A stretch of DNA of 64,000 nucleotides from Calamus simplicifolius (GCA_900491605.1 UESW01004565.1:647759-711758), one strand, 5' to 3'; counted from the stretch's first letter, positions 12,165-23,983 are shown. Translations and numbers: made by a program. The notes: generated from the letters alone by a model not told the origin.

Positions 12165-12224
12165 CTGCATTTTCAGACCAATGTTGGTTTCCTCTAGTCT
12201 AGCAATCATTTCCCTGAAGTCAGT
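12165..12224 (-). CDS. Candidate coiled-coil exon (20 codons)
   Basis: 60 nt bounded by a CAG acceptor (12225-12227) and a GTATGC donor (12164 downward). It encodes TDFREMIARLEETNIGLKMQ, a charged helical stretch that continues in frame into the exon at 11008-11142. Both exons are in phase 0. The short exon size and the phase match suggest a long coiled-coil protein gene transcribed leftward. Product not identified. Confidence 0.5.
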
Positions 12225-12575
12225 CTGGACAGCCCAAGAAACAATTCAAAAGCATAAATATAACAAATAAGGATATTTTGGAGTTCTATATATGAAAAGT
12301 ACTAAACAACTGTAAAATAACATAACATAAAATAAAATAACATATATGCATGGTTCAATTCTATAGGGTGATCAATAAAGACATGAATTCAGAAAGGCTA
12401 GTAGGAACCTGAATAAGTCCAAGCAAAGTGATTCCAAGACTACCTGAAGCAAATCCTACAGTCAAAAAATAGTAATTAGCATATTACTTACATAAGCTAA
12501 GCTTGAATTTGAACCACTTGGAAAGTTGCCTTCATAGGTTAAGCATGCAAAGTGTATTCAGAGCTCTTATCATAC

Positions 12576-13490
12576 CTGCAGACACAAATAATAGTCACCA
12601 CGTTTATAGTACGCAGGGCTCTTTGCCGCCCTCCATTCCGCAGTCCCCATTCCATCTAAAAAATACAAAACAAAACACACAATCAGAAGCCAAGGAACAC
12701 CATGGATGGCAAAAAGACTAGCTTGAATACTACCACTCACAGTGATTATTCTCGCACATCAAGATAACCGGCAAATCCCACAGCACCGAGATGTTCAGGG
12801 CCTCGAAGAGCTGCCCCTGGTTGGCAGCCCCATCACTGTAGAGGGCAAAGGTCACGGTCTCGTCCTTGGAGTACTTCTGAGCAAAGGCCACGCCGCAGCC
12901 GAGAGAGATCTGGGCACCGACGATGCCGTGGCCGCCGAAGAAGCCGGCGTCCTTCTTGTAGAAGTGCATGGAGCCACCCTTTCCCCTGGAGCAGCCGGTG
13001 CTTCGGCCCATGAGCTCAGAGAAGGCCACCCTCCACCGCGGCCAAGGAAGGTGCAGTGGTTGCGGTAGGCGGTGATGATGGAATCGCGCTTGGTGATGGC
13101 CGCCTCCATGCCGACGGCGACGGCCTCCTGGCCATCGTAGAGGTGACAAAAGCCACGGATGAGCTTGGCCTTGTAAAGGGAGTCCGCGGTGATCTCCATG
13201 CGGTGCATCAGGGCCATGTCGCGGAAGAAGGAGAAGATCTCATTTGGGGTGGTGTCCACGGAACGGGAGGGGGGCTCGATCTTGTGGCCGGTGAAGGGAA
13301 CGCTCGTCTCGATGGTCAAGATGGTCTGGTCGTCAGCGGCAGAGGCGGAGAAGGGGCGGGAGAAGGGCAAGGCGGAGAGGGGGTAAAGAAGGAGCTTAGA
13401 GAGGAGGGAGGAGGAGGAGGAGGCGAGGCGGCTGACGGAGGGACTCGATCGGGAGCTCGAGGGGGCTAAGGCACTGGCGGGGGGAGGCAC
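12576..13490 (-). pseudogene. PDH-E1 ALPHA: Pyruvate dehydrogenase E1 subunit alpha, mitochondrial type, 5' fragment, broken
   Basis: E1-alpha with E1-beta decarboxylates pyruvate with thiamine diphosphate in mitochondria. Exon 1 (13490-12741) encodes a Ser/Ala-rich transit-peptide-like N-terminus, then SVPFTGHKIEPPSRSVDTTP, the conserved RGFCHLYDGQEAVAVGMEAA block and GRSTGCSRGKGGSMHFYKK. It ends at NNH-T with donor GTGAGT. After an 85-bp intron, exon 2 starts at 12655 with YGMGTAEWRAAKSP and similarity stops at GDY (12591). Lesions: about 10 nt are missing after FLGRGG (near 13040), shifting the frame; the TPP motif reads SDGAANQG instead of GDGAANQG; no in-frame ATG lies between the upstream stop and the coding region (it begins at a GTG); the remaining C-terminal half is absent. 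A ~45-bp segment is tandemly duplicated around 13445-13535. Likely a non-functional partial copy. Confidence 0.85.
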
Positions 13491-13746
13491 TCGATCGGGA
13501 GGGGGGGCTAGGGCACTGGCGTTTGGGGGGGGGGTGGTTTTCTCGATAACAATAGGTTAAATCCTGCCAATCCTTTTTAAAGCGTCGGCATGCTGCGTGA
13601 ATTTCTCATGCTTATCCAAAGCGTCGGCAAAAAAGGGTTGCTATTCCTAATTTTTACTGTAGTGTGCGTTAAATGTTAGGTGATGCAGGACAAATGCAAA
13701 ACCTGGCATAAGATGTAAATCAGGAGGAGGATATGCGATGCAGTTA
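13491..13746. other. 5' flank of the PDH fragment
   Basis: Contains a run of ten G (13525-13534), a second copy of the GC-rich duplicated segment, and AT-rich DNA up to the target site AGTTA (13742-13746) of element 2. No promoter motif is convincing. Confidence 0.4.
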
Positions 13747-15260
13747 TGTTGGCCCAGATGACAACCCAAGAGGGGGGGGGAGGTGAATTGGGTTCTTTAA
13801 AAAATTTAGCCTTTTAAAAATTGTTTGCTTAAGAAGAATGAAAGCAAATGCAATGTAAATACAAAGTACAGTGAATAAAACAGAGATAGAGATAGAGTCA
13901 ATGGAAGCACGGCAAACACAAAGATTTTATAGTGGTTCGGTGTATCCAACACCTACATCCACTCCCAAGATCCTACTTGGGTCCACACTATAATCTTCTC
14001 GATTACAGTCGAGTTGTTTTACAAGTTCACAACTCAAACTTGTTGTTTTACCCGGGATCACAACGAACCCAGCCGGTTTTTCGGGCTCACCAGCACACAA
14101 CCCAAGACTCAAGCAAAACTAGCTTGACCCGAGGTTAACAACCTCCACTAGTTCAATCCCCTTTGATTGAACTAGGCACAAGCAAGTATATAAATGTTTT
14201 ACAAATTTTCACAGCTCCTTAATGAGCAGATATTCAAAGAAAAGTAAATAGGTTTAGAAAAGCCTGATTTGAAGTTGTTTGGCTTTGAGCTTTTCTTCTT
14301 TTCTTCTTTTCCTCTTCTCCTTGCTGGGTTGAATCAAGCCTCAGCTCCGATTCTTCACAGTAGATGCAGTTGAGAAGATTGAAAAGATGGTCTCTTTCTT
14401 CTAGATGAGAATCCTCCGATTTTCCTCTATTTGAATGGCTTGGATTCTTCTTTGAGCTTTGTGGAGTGGAAGGTTTGAAATTGAAAGCTCCTCTCTTGGA
14501 TATACGGCTCAAGACTTCTAGGATTTTAATTTTTGATTTGTCTATCCGTTTCTATCTCTCTCTATATTTTTCAAACGGTTGTTTTTTCCCCTTTTTATAG
14601 ATTTTCCTTTGATTCATTTTTGGGTGGAAATCTAGCCGTTGGAGTGTACCTGGAAGGATTTTTCATTCATAAAAAATAGCCGTTAGATATCAGAAATCAA
14701 AAATATTACCGTTAGAGCTGATCTGGCATTTTTATTTTTCGTCCAGGTGGGTTGGAGTCGGCTCCAGCTTTTCAGGTGTCGGCTCCGAATCGTTTTTCCA
14801 TAAATAGTAAATTCTGAGTTCGTCGTGGAGTCGGCTCCGCAAAAGCAAGTGTCGGCTCGCCGTCGTCAGGTGTCGGCTCCCAAAAACTGAAGGTGTCGGC
14901 TCCAAAATGCTCAGAAAAATCATCGCTCTGTTCCGCATCGGAGTCGGCTCCTGACACAGTAAAGTGTCGACTCCGAAACCTTAGGTGTCGGCTCCAAAAC
15001 TCTAGGTGTCGGCTCCAGGTTATATCAAAAATCAGATTAAAATTGAATTGGCCATGGGGTCGGCTCCAGACATTCTAGGTGTCGACTCCAAGCTCTGAAA
15101 CTTTAAAATCTCTGATTTGTATTGATTCAAAAATCATTTCTTAATTCCTTTAAATTGATCAAATAAATTTAAGTCCTGAAACACTTATGAAATCCATTAG
15201 TAATCAAATGAATATACTCAATTCCTTTATTAATCATCAAAATCAATGAGTGGATCAACA
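13747..15260 (-). repeat. 3' LTR of element 2
   Basis: 1514 bp. It contains the GTGTCGGCTCC array (about 14755-15090) and a TATA box in reverse (near 14594-14601). Nearly identical to the copy at 22469-23983, differing by scattered substitutions and 1-2 base indels. Confidence 0.93.
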
Positions 15261-15261
15261 A

Positions 15262-15274
15262 TCTCCCCCTTTTT
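15262..15274 (-). other. Polypurine tract of element 2
   Basis: TCTCCCCCTTTTT on the plus strand, i.e. AAAAAGGGGGAGA on the element strand, directly inside the 3' LTR. Further C-rich copies at 15349-15357 and 15553-15566 show the same multiplication of tracts as in element 1. Confidence 0.7.
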
Positions 15275-15793
15275 GATGATTATAAAAACATTGAGTATAT
15301 GCATAGAATTCTTAAAGAGAAATCAAGGAAGTGATCTTTACGAGTAAGCTCCCCCTGAATAAGGTAGCTTCTCTTATGAAGTTCAAATTCAAATTATTCT
15401 TCCTCTTTGATACTTAAGATTTCTTTGTGCATAGACAATTCAATTCAATTATTATATAACTCAACATCATATCAATCAATTAACATTCTCAACTATAATT
15501 CTTTCCATATAATTTTAATTTTCTCCCTCTTAATGCATATACAATTCTAATTTTCTCCCCTTTTTTGTAATCAACAAAAAGGTAAAGAATATTTTACTGC
15601 ATCAAAGGATAATTGCTCAAAAAGATAATCAAAAGTCAAATAGAATAAAAACTTTTCATTCATTAATATAAGCTTACTACATCAACATATTGTCAAGTAT
15701 TACATAATTCTCTCCCTCTTTTACATTTCATTATATTAACTTCATTACATCAAAATGTAAACAACATTTTAACAAGATTGAACATAAATAACA

Positions 15794-17157
15794 TCAAAAG
15801 TTCTTTCTAACTATTCTTGTTAAATGGTCTACTATATTTTTCATTCCATCACATTGAAGTCTAACATAATCTTTTAGTCTCTCATCCACAAATGTGCAAG
15901 CTGTTGTGATTTTGTCTTGAAGTTCGGCGTTGCACTTTGAATAAGTTTCACCATCTCCAAATTTCTTTAAGCTCTTCAAAGATGTTCTTCAAATCACCAT
16001 TTAAAGATTCTGCGAGGTGTTGAGAGTTGATTCAATCTTTGCAATCCGATCATCAAGGGAGTAAAGTGATTCTTTTAAATTCATAAATTTACTGTCAAAC
16101 TCATCCTTCTGAGCTGCAAACAGACTTTTTAATTGCTCCATTTGAAGGTCTGAGAATCCAGTCGAAGAAGTGGATGGTTGATCATAAACTTGTGCAGGTG
16201 CAGGAGCAGGAACAGGAGTAGGCTGTGGAGAAGGAGCCCTAAATGATGGTCCAGCCTCGCAAGGCTCAGAAACTCTCGGCATAGGGGCTCTTTCATCTAG
16301 ATGTCCTTTCCTATCCCATTGACCATTCACCTTGACAAAACCCATCCGATGCAATGTAGCTAAGCTATAGTAATCTGTGTGCCTTAGGTTCTTGGAAAGT
16401 TCATTGTCTTGAATTGGAACCCCTTGGCTCTTGAATACCATAGTTAGTACCATTCCATACGGTAGGGATGATCTCCTTTTCCCTCCAGCTTCTGCCATAT
16501 AAAAATCATCATTGCTGCCAGATTGATCGGCTGCCCAGTTAGAACACTGTCCATAACCACAATGTCTCGCTCCGAGACATACTCAAACCGACCAGTCTTT
16601 GGAAACAAGATCCTACTGCATATATTGTGTAATAATCTTAATTCTAGGGGTAGTTGATTGGCTCTAATTTCTTCAAACTCAGTTACATCCCTTCCTAACA
16701 TCCTTGAAAGGGCTGCTGACCTATCACTATGCATGTCAGCGGCTAAACCAGTGATCGGGATGCTGAGAAGATTTCCGAGCTTTTGAAAAGTGAGATGAAT
16801 CCTTTTCCCTTTAACATTGCTTACTAAACCTCCATCCCCTCTAGCCAAATTGAGATAAAATTCTTTTACTGGCTGGATAGGTAGGAACATCAAGAGAACA
16901 CAGCATATCCCAGCCCATTTCCTTCAATTGTCTCCCGATTGAAAAGCCTTCGGATTCAAATAGGTCAAAATCGACTTTTCTACCCATTGTGATGACTCTA
17001 TCAGCTAGGGTATCTACCTTTGTGGAAGATGTGTTGGGATTGTCGGAATCTGTGGACGAATCGCTGCTTGGAGTCGGCTCACGAACGGGACGACTGCGGA
17101 CCGCTTTCCCATAGTTACCGGCGCTCCAACCACTGATTCTCTCCTTTTGGGTGCCAT
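15794..17157 (-). pseudogene. Element 2 extra ORF downstream of pol (plant-transposon-protein-like)
   Basis: ATG at 17157-17155 starts MAPKRR. After early frameshifts the frame follows GRKVDFDLFESEGFSIGRQL (about 16990-16930), then a ~150-residue conserved domain (16893-16444: LNLARGDGGLVSNVKGKRI, LSRMLGRDVTEFEEI, FPKTGRFEYVSERDIV), a second open block (16498-16001) with a Pro/Ala linker FRAPSPQPTPVPAPAPAQ and a coiled-coil tail, ending at 15794. Total length would be about 450 residues. Counterparts of these blocks, in the same order, occur in element 1. It is in the sense orientation, about 490 bp after the pol stop. I link it, from memory, to the uncharacterised putative plant transposon protein domain. 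No enzymatic motif is visible. The role is unknown. Confidence 0.75.
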
Positions 17158-17260
17158 TTGATCTTTGGAAAGGTTCGATTTGGATGGAATTAGAGATGGG
17201 GAAGTTTTGAGAAATTTTGGAAGAGTTTGGTTAGGATTTGAGAAAGATATGAAATGACGA

Positions 17261-17465
17261 GGTGTCGACTCTGCCCTAATAAATCAACATTTGACTCCCA
17301 GGTGTCGACTCCCGCAAAGTCGGGTGTCGACTCCAAATCGCTAACACAGTCAGCGCTCGAACTGGAGTCGGCTCCGAATTCACAGGTGTCGGCTCCAAGG
17401 TCAAGGACCGAGAGCGACACAGTCTTAGGTGTCGACTCCTCATTCTGAGGTGTCGACTCCTGAGA
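17261..17465 (-). repeat. GTGTCGACTCC/GTCGGCTCC motif cluster before the extra ORF, element 2
   Basis: At least six copies of GTGTCGACTCC, GAGTCGGCTCC or GTGTCGGCTCC lie in 200 bp between the pol stop and the extra ORF start, matching the words of this element's LTR array. Position parallels 6747-6945 of element 1. Confidence 0.6.
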
Positions 17466-17650
17466 CAAATTCAGCAAAAAATATATGAGATCAAATGACT
17501 GAAACTCGTCAAAATAAATTTATAAAATTTTGATAAAATTATGGAGGATCAAAGTAGCTCAAATGACTAGATAATTTGTCCTTAAAATAGTGAAGGGAAT
17601 ATCAAGAAATTGATAGAAATTTTAGATTCTCATTCCTTAATGTATCAAAA

Positions 17651-20600
17651 TCAATCCATAGGGTCACATATCCCTAATTCACCTCTAAGATAACAAAATC
17701 TTTCTTCACTCAAAGGTTTTGTAAATATGTCAGCTAATTGTTCCTCTGTATTAACATATTCAAGACAAATTTCATTATTAGCTACATGTTCTCTTATAAA
17801 ATGATATCTAATTTCAATGTGTTTTGTTCTTGAATGTTGAATTGGATTTTTAGTTAGATTTATTGCACTCGTGTTATCACATCTAATTGGTGTTTTATCA
17901 AGGGTTATGCCATAATCTTCAAGTTGTCTCTTAATCCAAAGGATTTGAGCACAGCAACTTCCAGCTGCAACATATTCTGCTTCAGCAGTAGATAATGCAA
18001 CCGAATTTTGCTTTTTGCTAAACCAAGAGATTAAGTTACATCCTAAGAATTGACATGCACCACTTGTGCTTTTTCTATCCAATTTACATCCAGCATAGTC
18101 AGAATCAGAATATGCAATTAAATTTAAGGTTGAGTCTCTAGAGTACCATAAACCTACATTTTTAGTTCCACTTAAATATCTTAAAATTCTTTTTACAGCA
18201 ATTAAGTGAGATTCTTTAGGTTCAGATTGAAATCTAGCACATAGACATACTGCAAACATAATATCTGGTCTACTAGCAGTTAAGTAAAGAAGAGATCCAA
18301 TCATACCTCTGTAATGTTTTTGATCTACTTTCTTACCATCTTCATCTTTGTCCAATTTGCACGAAGGACTCATAGGTGTCCAAGTGGTTTGATTGACTCC
18401 ATTCCAAATTTCTTGAGCAGTTCTTTTGTGTATTTGGCTTGATTGATGAAAATTCCTTCTTTGCTTTGTTTGATTTGAAGTCCTAGGAAGAAGTTGAGTT
18501 CTCCCATCATACTCATTTCAAACTCACCCTGCATTAACTTAGCAAATTCTTGACATAACAAATTGTTAGTAGCACCGAAAACAATATCATCAACATATAT
18601 TGTACTACTAATAAATCTTTATCTTTTGTTTTCAAAATAGTGTTTTATCGACATTTCCTCTTACAAAATCATTTTCAATCAGAAATTTACTTAATCTTTC
18701 ATACCAAGCTCTAGGTGCTTGTTTCAAACCATATAGTGCTTTGTGTAATTTAAAAACATGATTTAAAATTCATGATCTTCAAACCAGGTGGTTGTTCAAC
18801 AAAAACTTCTTCATTTATAAATCCATTTAAAATGTGCTTTTAACATCCATTTGAAATAAATTGATATGCATATGACATGCAAATGCAAGTAATAATCTAA
18901 TTGCTTCAAGTCTAGCTACAGGTGCAAAAGTTTCATCAAAATCAATTCCTTCTTCTTGATTATATCCTTTTGCAACTAATCTAGCTTTGTTTCTAATTAC
19001 TATGCCATTTTCGTCTAATTTATTTCTAAATACCCATTTTGATCCTATTACAGAATGATCTTTAGGTCTATCTACTAATGTCCAAACATTATTTCTAGTA
19101 AATTGATTTAATTCTTCTTGCATGGCTAACATCCATTATTATCTTTTTCAGCTTCTTCAATAGTTTTTGGTTCAATTTGAGATACAAATGCAAGATGATT
19201 ATTGATGTTTCTCATTGATGATCTAGTTCTTACTCCTTGAGATGGATCACCTATAATTAATTCTCTTGGATGACCATAGGCATATCTCCAATCTCTAGGT
19301 AGATCTATATCATTACGATTTCATCAATAACATCAACACTAGGAGAATCATTATCTTTAGCTTCTTGTTCATGATCTGAAGATACATCTATATTTAATTT
19401 TTCAATGTCTCTTTCTAGAATGTTTGTATCTTCCTCATCATCAATCTTTTTGAACTTGATGCTAAAGATTCATCAAAATTACATGAATAGATTCTTCTAC
19501 AATTAAGTTTCTCTTGTTAAATACTCTATAGGCTTTACTAGATGTTGAATATCCTAAGAATATGCCTTCATCAGATTTTGCATCAAATTTTCCTAGATTA
19601 TCTTTGCCATTATTATGAATGAAACACTTACAACCAAATGCATGAAAGTAACTTATGTTTGGTTTTCTATTATTCCATAGTTCATAAGGTGTTTTCTTAA
19701 TGATTGGCCTAATTAAAGCTCTATTAAGGATGTAACATGCCGTGTTTATAGCTTCTGCCCAAAAGTATTTTGGTAAGTTGCTTTCACATAGCATGGTACG
19801 GGCCATGTCTTCTAGGGTTCTATTTTTTCTTTCAACTACTCCATTTTGTTGCGGTGTTCTAGGTGCAGAAAAATTATGATGGATGCCATTTTCTATGCAA
19901 AATTTTTCAAATAAATGATTTTCAAATTCAGTGCCATGATCACTTCTTAGAGACACTATGGTGTTTTTTCTCATTTGTGACTTTCTTGAAGAATTTCAGA
20001 AAATGGAAAGTCTCATCTTTATGAGCTAAAAATAATACCCAAGTGTATCTAGAGTAATCATCTACAATCACAAGACCATATTTCTTTCCTCCTAGACTTG
20101 TGGTTCTAGTAGGTCCAAAAAGATCCATGTGAAGTAGTTCAAGTGGCCTAGAAGTGGAAACAATATTTTTAGTTTTGAAAGAATTTCTAGTTTGTTTTCC
20201 AAATTGACATGCATCACAAATTTTATTATTTTCAAAATCTAATTGTGGAAGTCCTTTTACTAAATCCATTCTAATTAATTTTGAAATAAGGTGTGTGCTT
20301 GCATGACCTAATCTACGATGCCACAACCAACCAATCTCATTTATATTAGCATTATTAGCAACTAAGCAATGATTACTAGTAGACAAATTGTCTAAATCAA
20401 TCAGTATACATTGCCATTTCTATTTCCAATAAAAATAATGCTATTATCAATGGGATTAGAAACTGTGCATATAGAAGATTCAAATGATACTTTAAAACCT
20501 TTATCACATAATTGACTAATGCTAATTAAATTATGTTTCAAACCATCAACATATAAGACATTTTCAATATATGTGGAGGGAGTTATTTGAATGTTACCAA

Positions 20601-22407
20601 ACCCCAAGATTTGGCCTTTGCCATTGTCGCCAAATGTAACTACTCCTCCTCTTTTGCTTTCAAGGGTGATGAATTGATCCTTGTCACCCGTCATGTGCCT
20701 TGAGCAGCCGCTATCGAGATACCACTTTCTTTGATCTTTTGGCCGCAAGACACTCCTGCAAAAATAATTAAGTCTTATATTTAGGTACCCAAGCTTTCTT
20801 GGGTCCTTCATGGTTAGTAGCATAAAAATTGTTCCTTTAGGAACCCAAATTTTCTTTCCTTTACTATTTATCTTCTTATCTATTTTCTTAAAATTGCATT
20901 CAAAAACTTTGTGTCCCTTCTTGTTACAGTAATGACATGTAACATTATCAATTTTGTTCCTTTTTAAAAAGTTTTTGACAAATTTTTGTTTCAAATTAGG
21001 TCTATATCCTAAACCAGCCTTATCATATATAGCTCTTTGATTACTTAACAATAAATTAAGTTTTTCTGAACTATAAGTGAATTTATCAACAATACTTTTA
21101 TATTTATCAACTTCCTTCTTTAGTTTATCATTTTCATTAGAAATTGATTCTTTTTCTTTAGTCAAATTATCTTTTTCAGATTTCAGCACTTTGGTTTCTT
21201 TATTAAGATTTTCTTTTTCTTCAATCAAAGTTAAATTTTCATTTTTCAAAAACTTATATTTCTTTTTCAAAATTTTGAAATCGACAAGTTCATTAAAAGC
21301 ATCAAATAATTCATCAAAAGCAAATTCATCGCAAGGGTTTTCAGAACTTACCTCATCCTCTTCGTTTGCCATAAAGCAAATGTTAGCAACCTCCTTTTGT
21401 TCTTCCTCCGATGAGGATTCATCGCTGTCGCTCCAGGTTGCAACATAGGCTTTCTTCTTCTTCTTGAAAGACTTTTTCAGTTGAGGACAATCATATCTGT
21501 AATGCCCGGTTTCTTACATTCATAGCAAATCAAGGGGTCTTTCTCTTTATCCTTGTCCTTGTCTTTTTTTTTCTCCTTCCATCTTAGTTCCAAATTTTTC
21601 TTGTGGAAGGGTCTCTTTCTCCTCATGAATTTTTTGAACTTTCTTGCTAGAAGAGCTGTCTCATCATCATCTTCTTCACTATCATTGCAGCTCTCCTCAT
21701 TTTCAGCAGCCTTAAGAGCTATGGTCTTTTTCTTCTTCACATCTTCTTCTATGTGCTGCTTCATGGTCAATTCATGGGTCATTAGGGATCCTAGAAGCTC
21801 CTCTAAGGGTAAGGTGTTGAGGTCCTTTGCTTCTTGGATTGCTGTCACCTTCGCTTCCCACGTTCTTGGAAGTGACCTGAGAATTTTTCGAACAAGTTCA
21901 GAGTTAGAATATGTTTTGCCTAAACTTTTCAACCCATTTACAATATCAGTAAATCTAGTATACATGCTAGCTATATTTTCAGTTTGTTCCATGCAAAATA
22001 ACTCATATTTATGAACCAGAATATTTATTTTGGATTCTTTTACTTGGTTAGTACCCTCATGGGTAACCTCTAATCTATCCCAAATCTCCTTTGCGGAATT
22101 ACAAGTGGAGATTCTATTAAATTCATTAGCATCTAAAGAGCAATATAAGACATTCATGGCCTTAGCATTGAGCTGTGCCATTTTCCTATCATTATCATTC
22201 CAATCCCTTTCGGGCTTAGGAACAATAGTGCCATCAACAATGTGTGGGTGTACTAGGTCCATTAGTTATAACACCCCACAATTCATAATCAGAAGCTTGA
22301 ATGAATATCCTCATTCTTGCTTTCCAATAAGAATAGTTGGAACCATTAAACAAAGGAGGTCTATTTGTTGAATGACCTTCAGCAAATGATCCAACTTGAG
22401 TTGCCAT
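17651..22407 (-). pseudogene. Element 2 gag-pol, lightly frameshifted
   Basis: ATG at 22407-22405. Gag is followed to 21477 with a frameshift near 22245. The zinc knuckle CYECKKPG (about 21530) is broken by another frameshift. 21372-20401 is one open block with a Lys/Glu coiled stretch, a second zinc-finger-like CHYCNKKGHKVFEC, and protease DSGCSRHMTGD. Integrase occupies about 20350-19470 (D at LLHMDLFGPT, VDDYSRY; E at RSDHGTEFEN). RT lies at about 19130-18370 with YVDD near 18590. RNase H fills 18373-17651, with SDSDYAGC and STAEAEY. Only about six or seven lesions separate it from an open polyprotein, so it may be young or the breaks may be assembly errors. Confidence 0.92.
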
Positions 22408-22454
22408 TTGGATCTTTAGCTCTTGATCGTGTGATCAAAATCTAATGAGCACTT

Positions 22455-22466
22455 GCTCTGATACCA
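22455..22466 (-). other. Primer-binding site of element 2
   Basis: GCTCTGATACCA on the plus strand, TGGTATCAGAGC on the element strand, two bases inside the 5' LTR; complementary to initiator Met-tRNA. Confidence 0.9.
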
Positions 22467-23317
22467 ATTGTTGGCCCAGATGACAACCCAAGAGGGGGGG
22501 GGGGTGAATTGGGTTCTTTAAAAAATTTAGCCTTTTAAAAATTGTTTGCTTAAGAAGAATGAAAGCAAATGCAATGTAAATACAAAGTACAGTGAATAAA
22601 ACAGAGAGAGATAGAGTCAATGGAAGCACGGCAAACACAAAGATTTTATAGTGGTTCGGTGTATCCAACACCTACATCCACTCCCAAGATCCTACTTGGG
22701 TCCACACTATAATCTCCTCGATTACAGTCGAGTTGTTTTACAAGTTCACAACTCAAACTTGTTATTTTACCCGGGATCACAACGAACCCAGCCGGTTTTT
22801 CGGGCTCACCAGCACACAACCCTAAGACTCAAGAAAAACTAGCTTGACCCGAGGTTAACAACCTCCACTAGTTCAATCCCCTTTGATTGAACTAGGCACA
22901 AGCAAGTATATAAATGTTTTACAAATTTTCACAGCTCCTTAATGAGCAGATATTCAAAGAAAAGTAAATAGTTTAGAAAAGCCTGATTTGAAGTTGTTTG
23001 GCTTTGAGCTTTTCTTCTTTTCTTCTTTTCCTCTTCTCCTTGCTGGGTTGAATCAAGCCTCAGCTCCGATTCTTCACAGTAGATGCAGTTGAGAAGATTG
23101 AAAAGATGGTCTCTTTCTTCTAGATGAGAATCCTCCGATTTTTCTCTATTTGAACGGCTTGGATTCTTCTTTGAGCTTTGTGGAGTGGAAGGTTTAGAAA
23201 TTGAAAGCTCCTCTCTTGGATATACGGCTCAAGACTTCTAGGATTTTGATTTTTGATTGTGTCTATCCATTTCTATCTCTCTCTTTCTATATTTTTCAAA
23301 CGGTTGTTTTTCCCCCT

Positions 23318-23324
23318 TTTTATA
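23318..23324 (-). promoter_or_regulatory. TATA box of the element 2 5' LTR
   Basis: TTTTATA on the plus strand, TATAAAA on the element strand, followed by AGGGGG. Same relative place as in element 1. Confidence 0.65.
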
Positions 23325-23477
23325 GATTTTCCTTTGATTCATTTTTGGGTGGAAATCTAGCCGTTGGAGTGTACCTGGAAGGATTTTCATTCATAAAAAA
23401 TAGCCGTTAGATGTCAAAATCAAAAATATTACCGCTAGAGCTGATCTAACATTTTTATTTTTCGTCCAGGTGGGTTG

Positions 23478-23813
23478 GAGTCGCTCCAGCTTTTCAGGTG
23501 TCGGCTCCAATCGTTTTTCCATAAATAGTAAATTCTGAGTTCGTCGTGGAGTCGGCTCCGCAAAAGCAAGTGTCGGCTTGCCGTCGTCAGGTGTCGGCTC
23601 CCGAAAACTGAAGGTGTCGGCTCCAGGATGCTCAGAAAAATCATCGCTCTGTTCCAGCATCGGAGTCGGCTCCTGACACAGTAAAGTGTCGACTCCGAAA
23701 CCTTAGGTGTCGGCTCCGAAACTCTAGGTGTCGGCTCCAGGCTATATCAAAAATTAAATTAAAATTAAATTGGCCATGGGGTCGGCTCCAGACATTCTAG
23801 GTGTCGACTCCAA
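23478..23813 (-). promoter_or_regulatory. GTGTCGGCTCC array in U3 of element 2 (DRE/CRT-like cores)
   Basis: Twelve recognisable 11-bp motifs in about 335 bp, forms GTGTCGGCTCC, GAGTCGGCTCC and GTGTCGACTCC. About nine contain GTCGGC, the reverse complement of GCCGAC, the DRE/CRT core bound by DREB/CBF-type AP2 factors. The array is 150-490 bp upstream of the LTR TATA box. A repeat of this density is unlikely to be chance; stress-responsive transcription is a hypothesis. Confidence 0.6.
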
Positions 23814-23983
23814 GCTCTGAAACTTTAAAATCTCTGATTTGTATATGTTTCAAAAATCATTTCTTAATTCCTTTAAATTGATCAAATAAATTTGAGTCCT
23901 GAAACACTTATGAAATCCATTAGTAATCAAATGAATATACTCAATTCCTTTATCAATCATCAAAATCAATGAGTAGATCAACA

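Larger units (their letters stand above)
13747..23983 (-). mobile_element. Element 2: complete Sirevirus-like Copia, sister family to element 1
   Basis: LTRs at 13747-15260 and 22469-23983 with TG..CA ends, flanked by the perfect duplication AGTTA (13742-13746 and 23984-23988). The coding order read on the minus strand is gag, protease, integrase, RT, RNase H, extra ORF. It is collinear with element 1, and both LTRs share the GGGCCAACA end and the Met-tRNA primer site, but the LTR motif array and U3 are diverged. It is better preserved than element 1, with long open segments, though several single-base frameshifts remain. Confidence 0.95.
22469..23983 (-). repeat. 5' LTR of element 2
   Basis: 1515 bp, ends TGTTGGCCC and GATCAACA on the plus strand. 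Element transcription would run leftward from the TATA box at 23318-23324. U3 lies to the right of that box and holds the motif array. Confidence 0.93.

Noticed and set aside
13056..13469. Plus-strand 137-codon frame over the PDH fragment
   Set aside because: Shadow of GC-rich coding sequence on the opposite strand; the minus strand matches E1-alpha.
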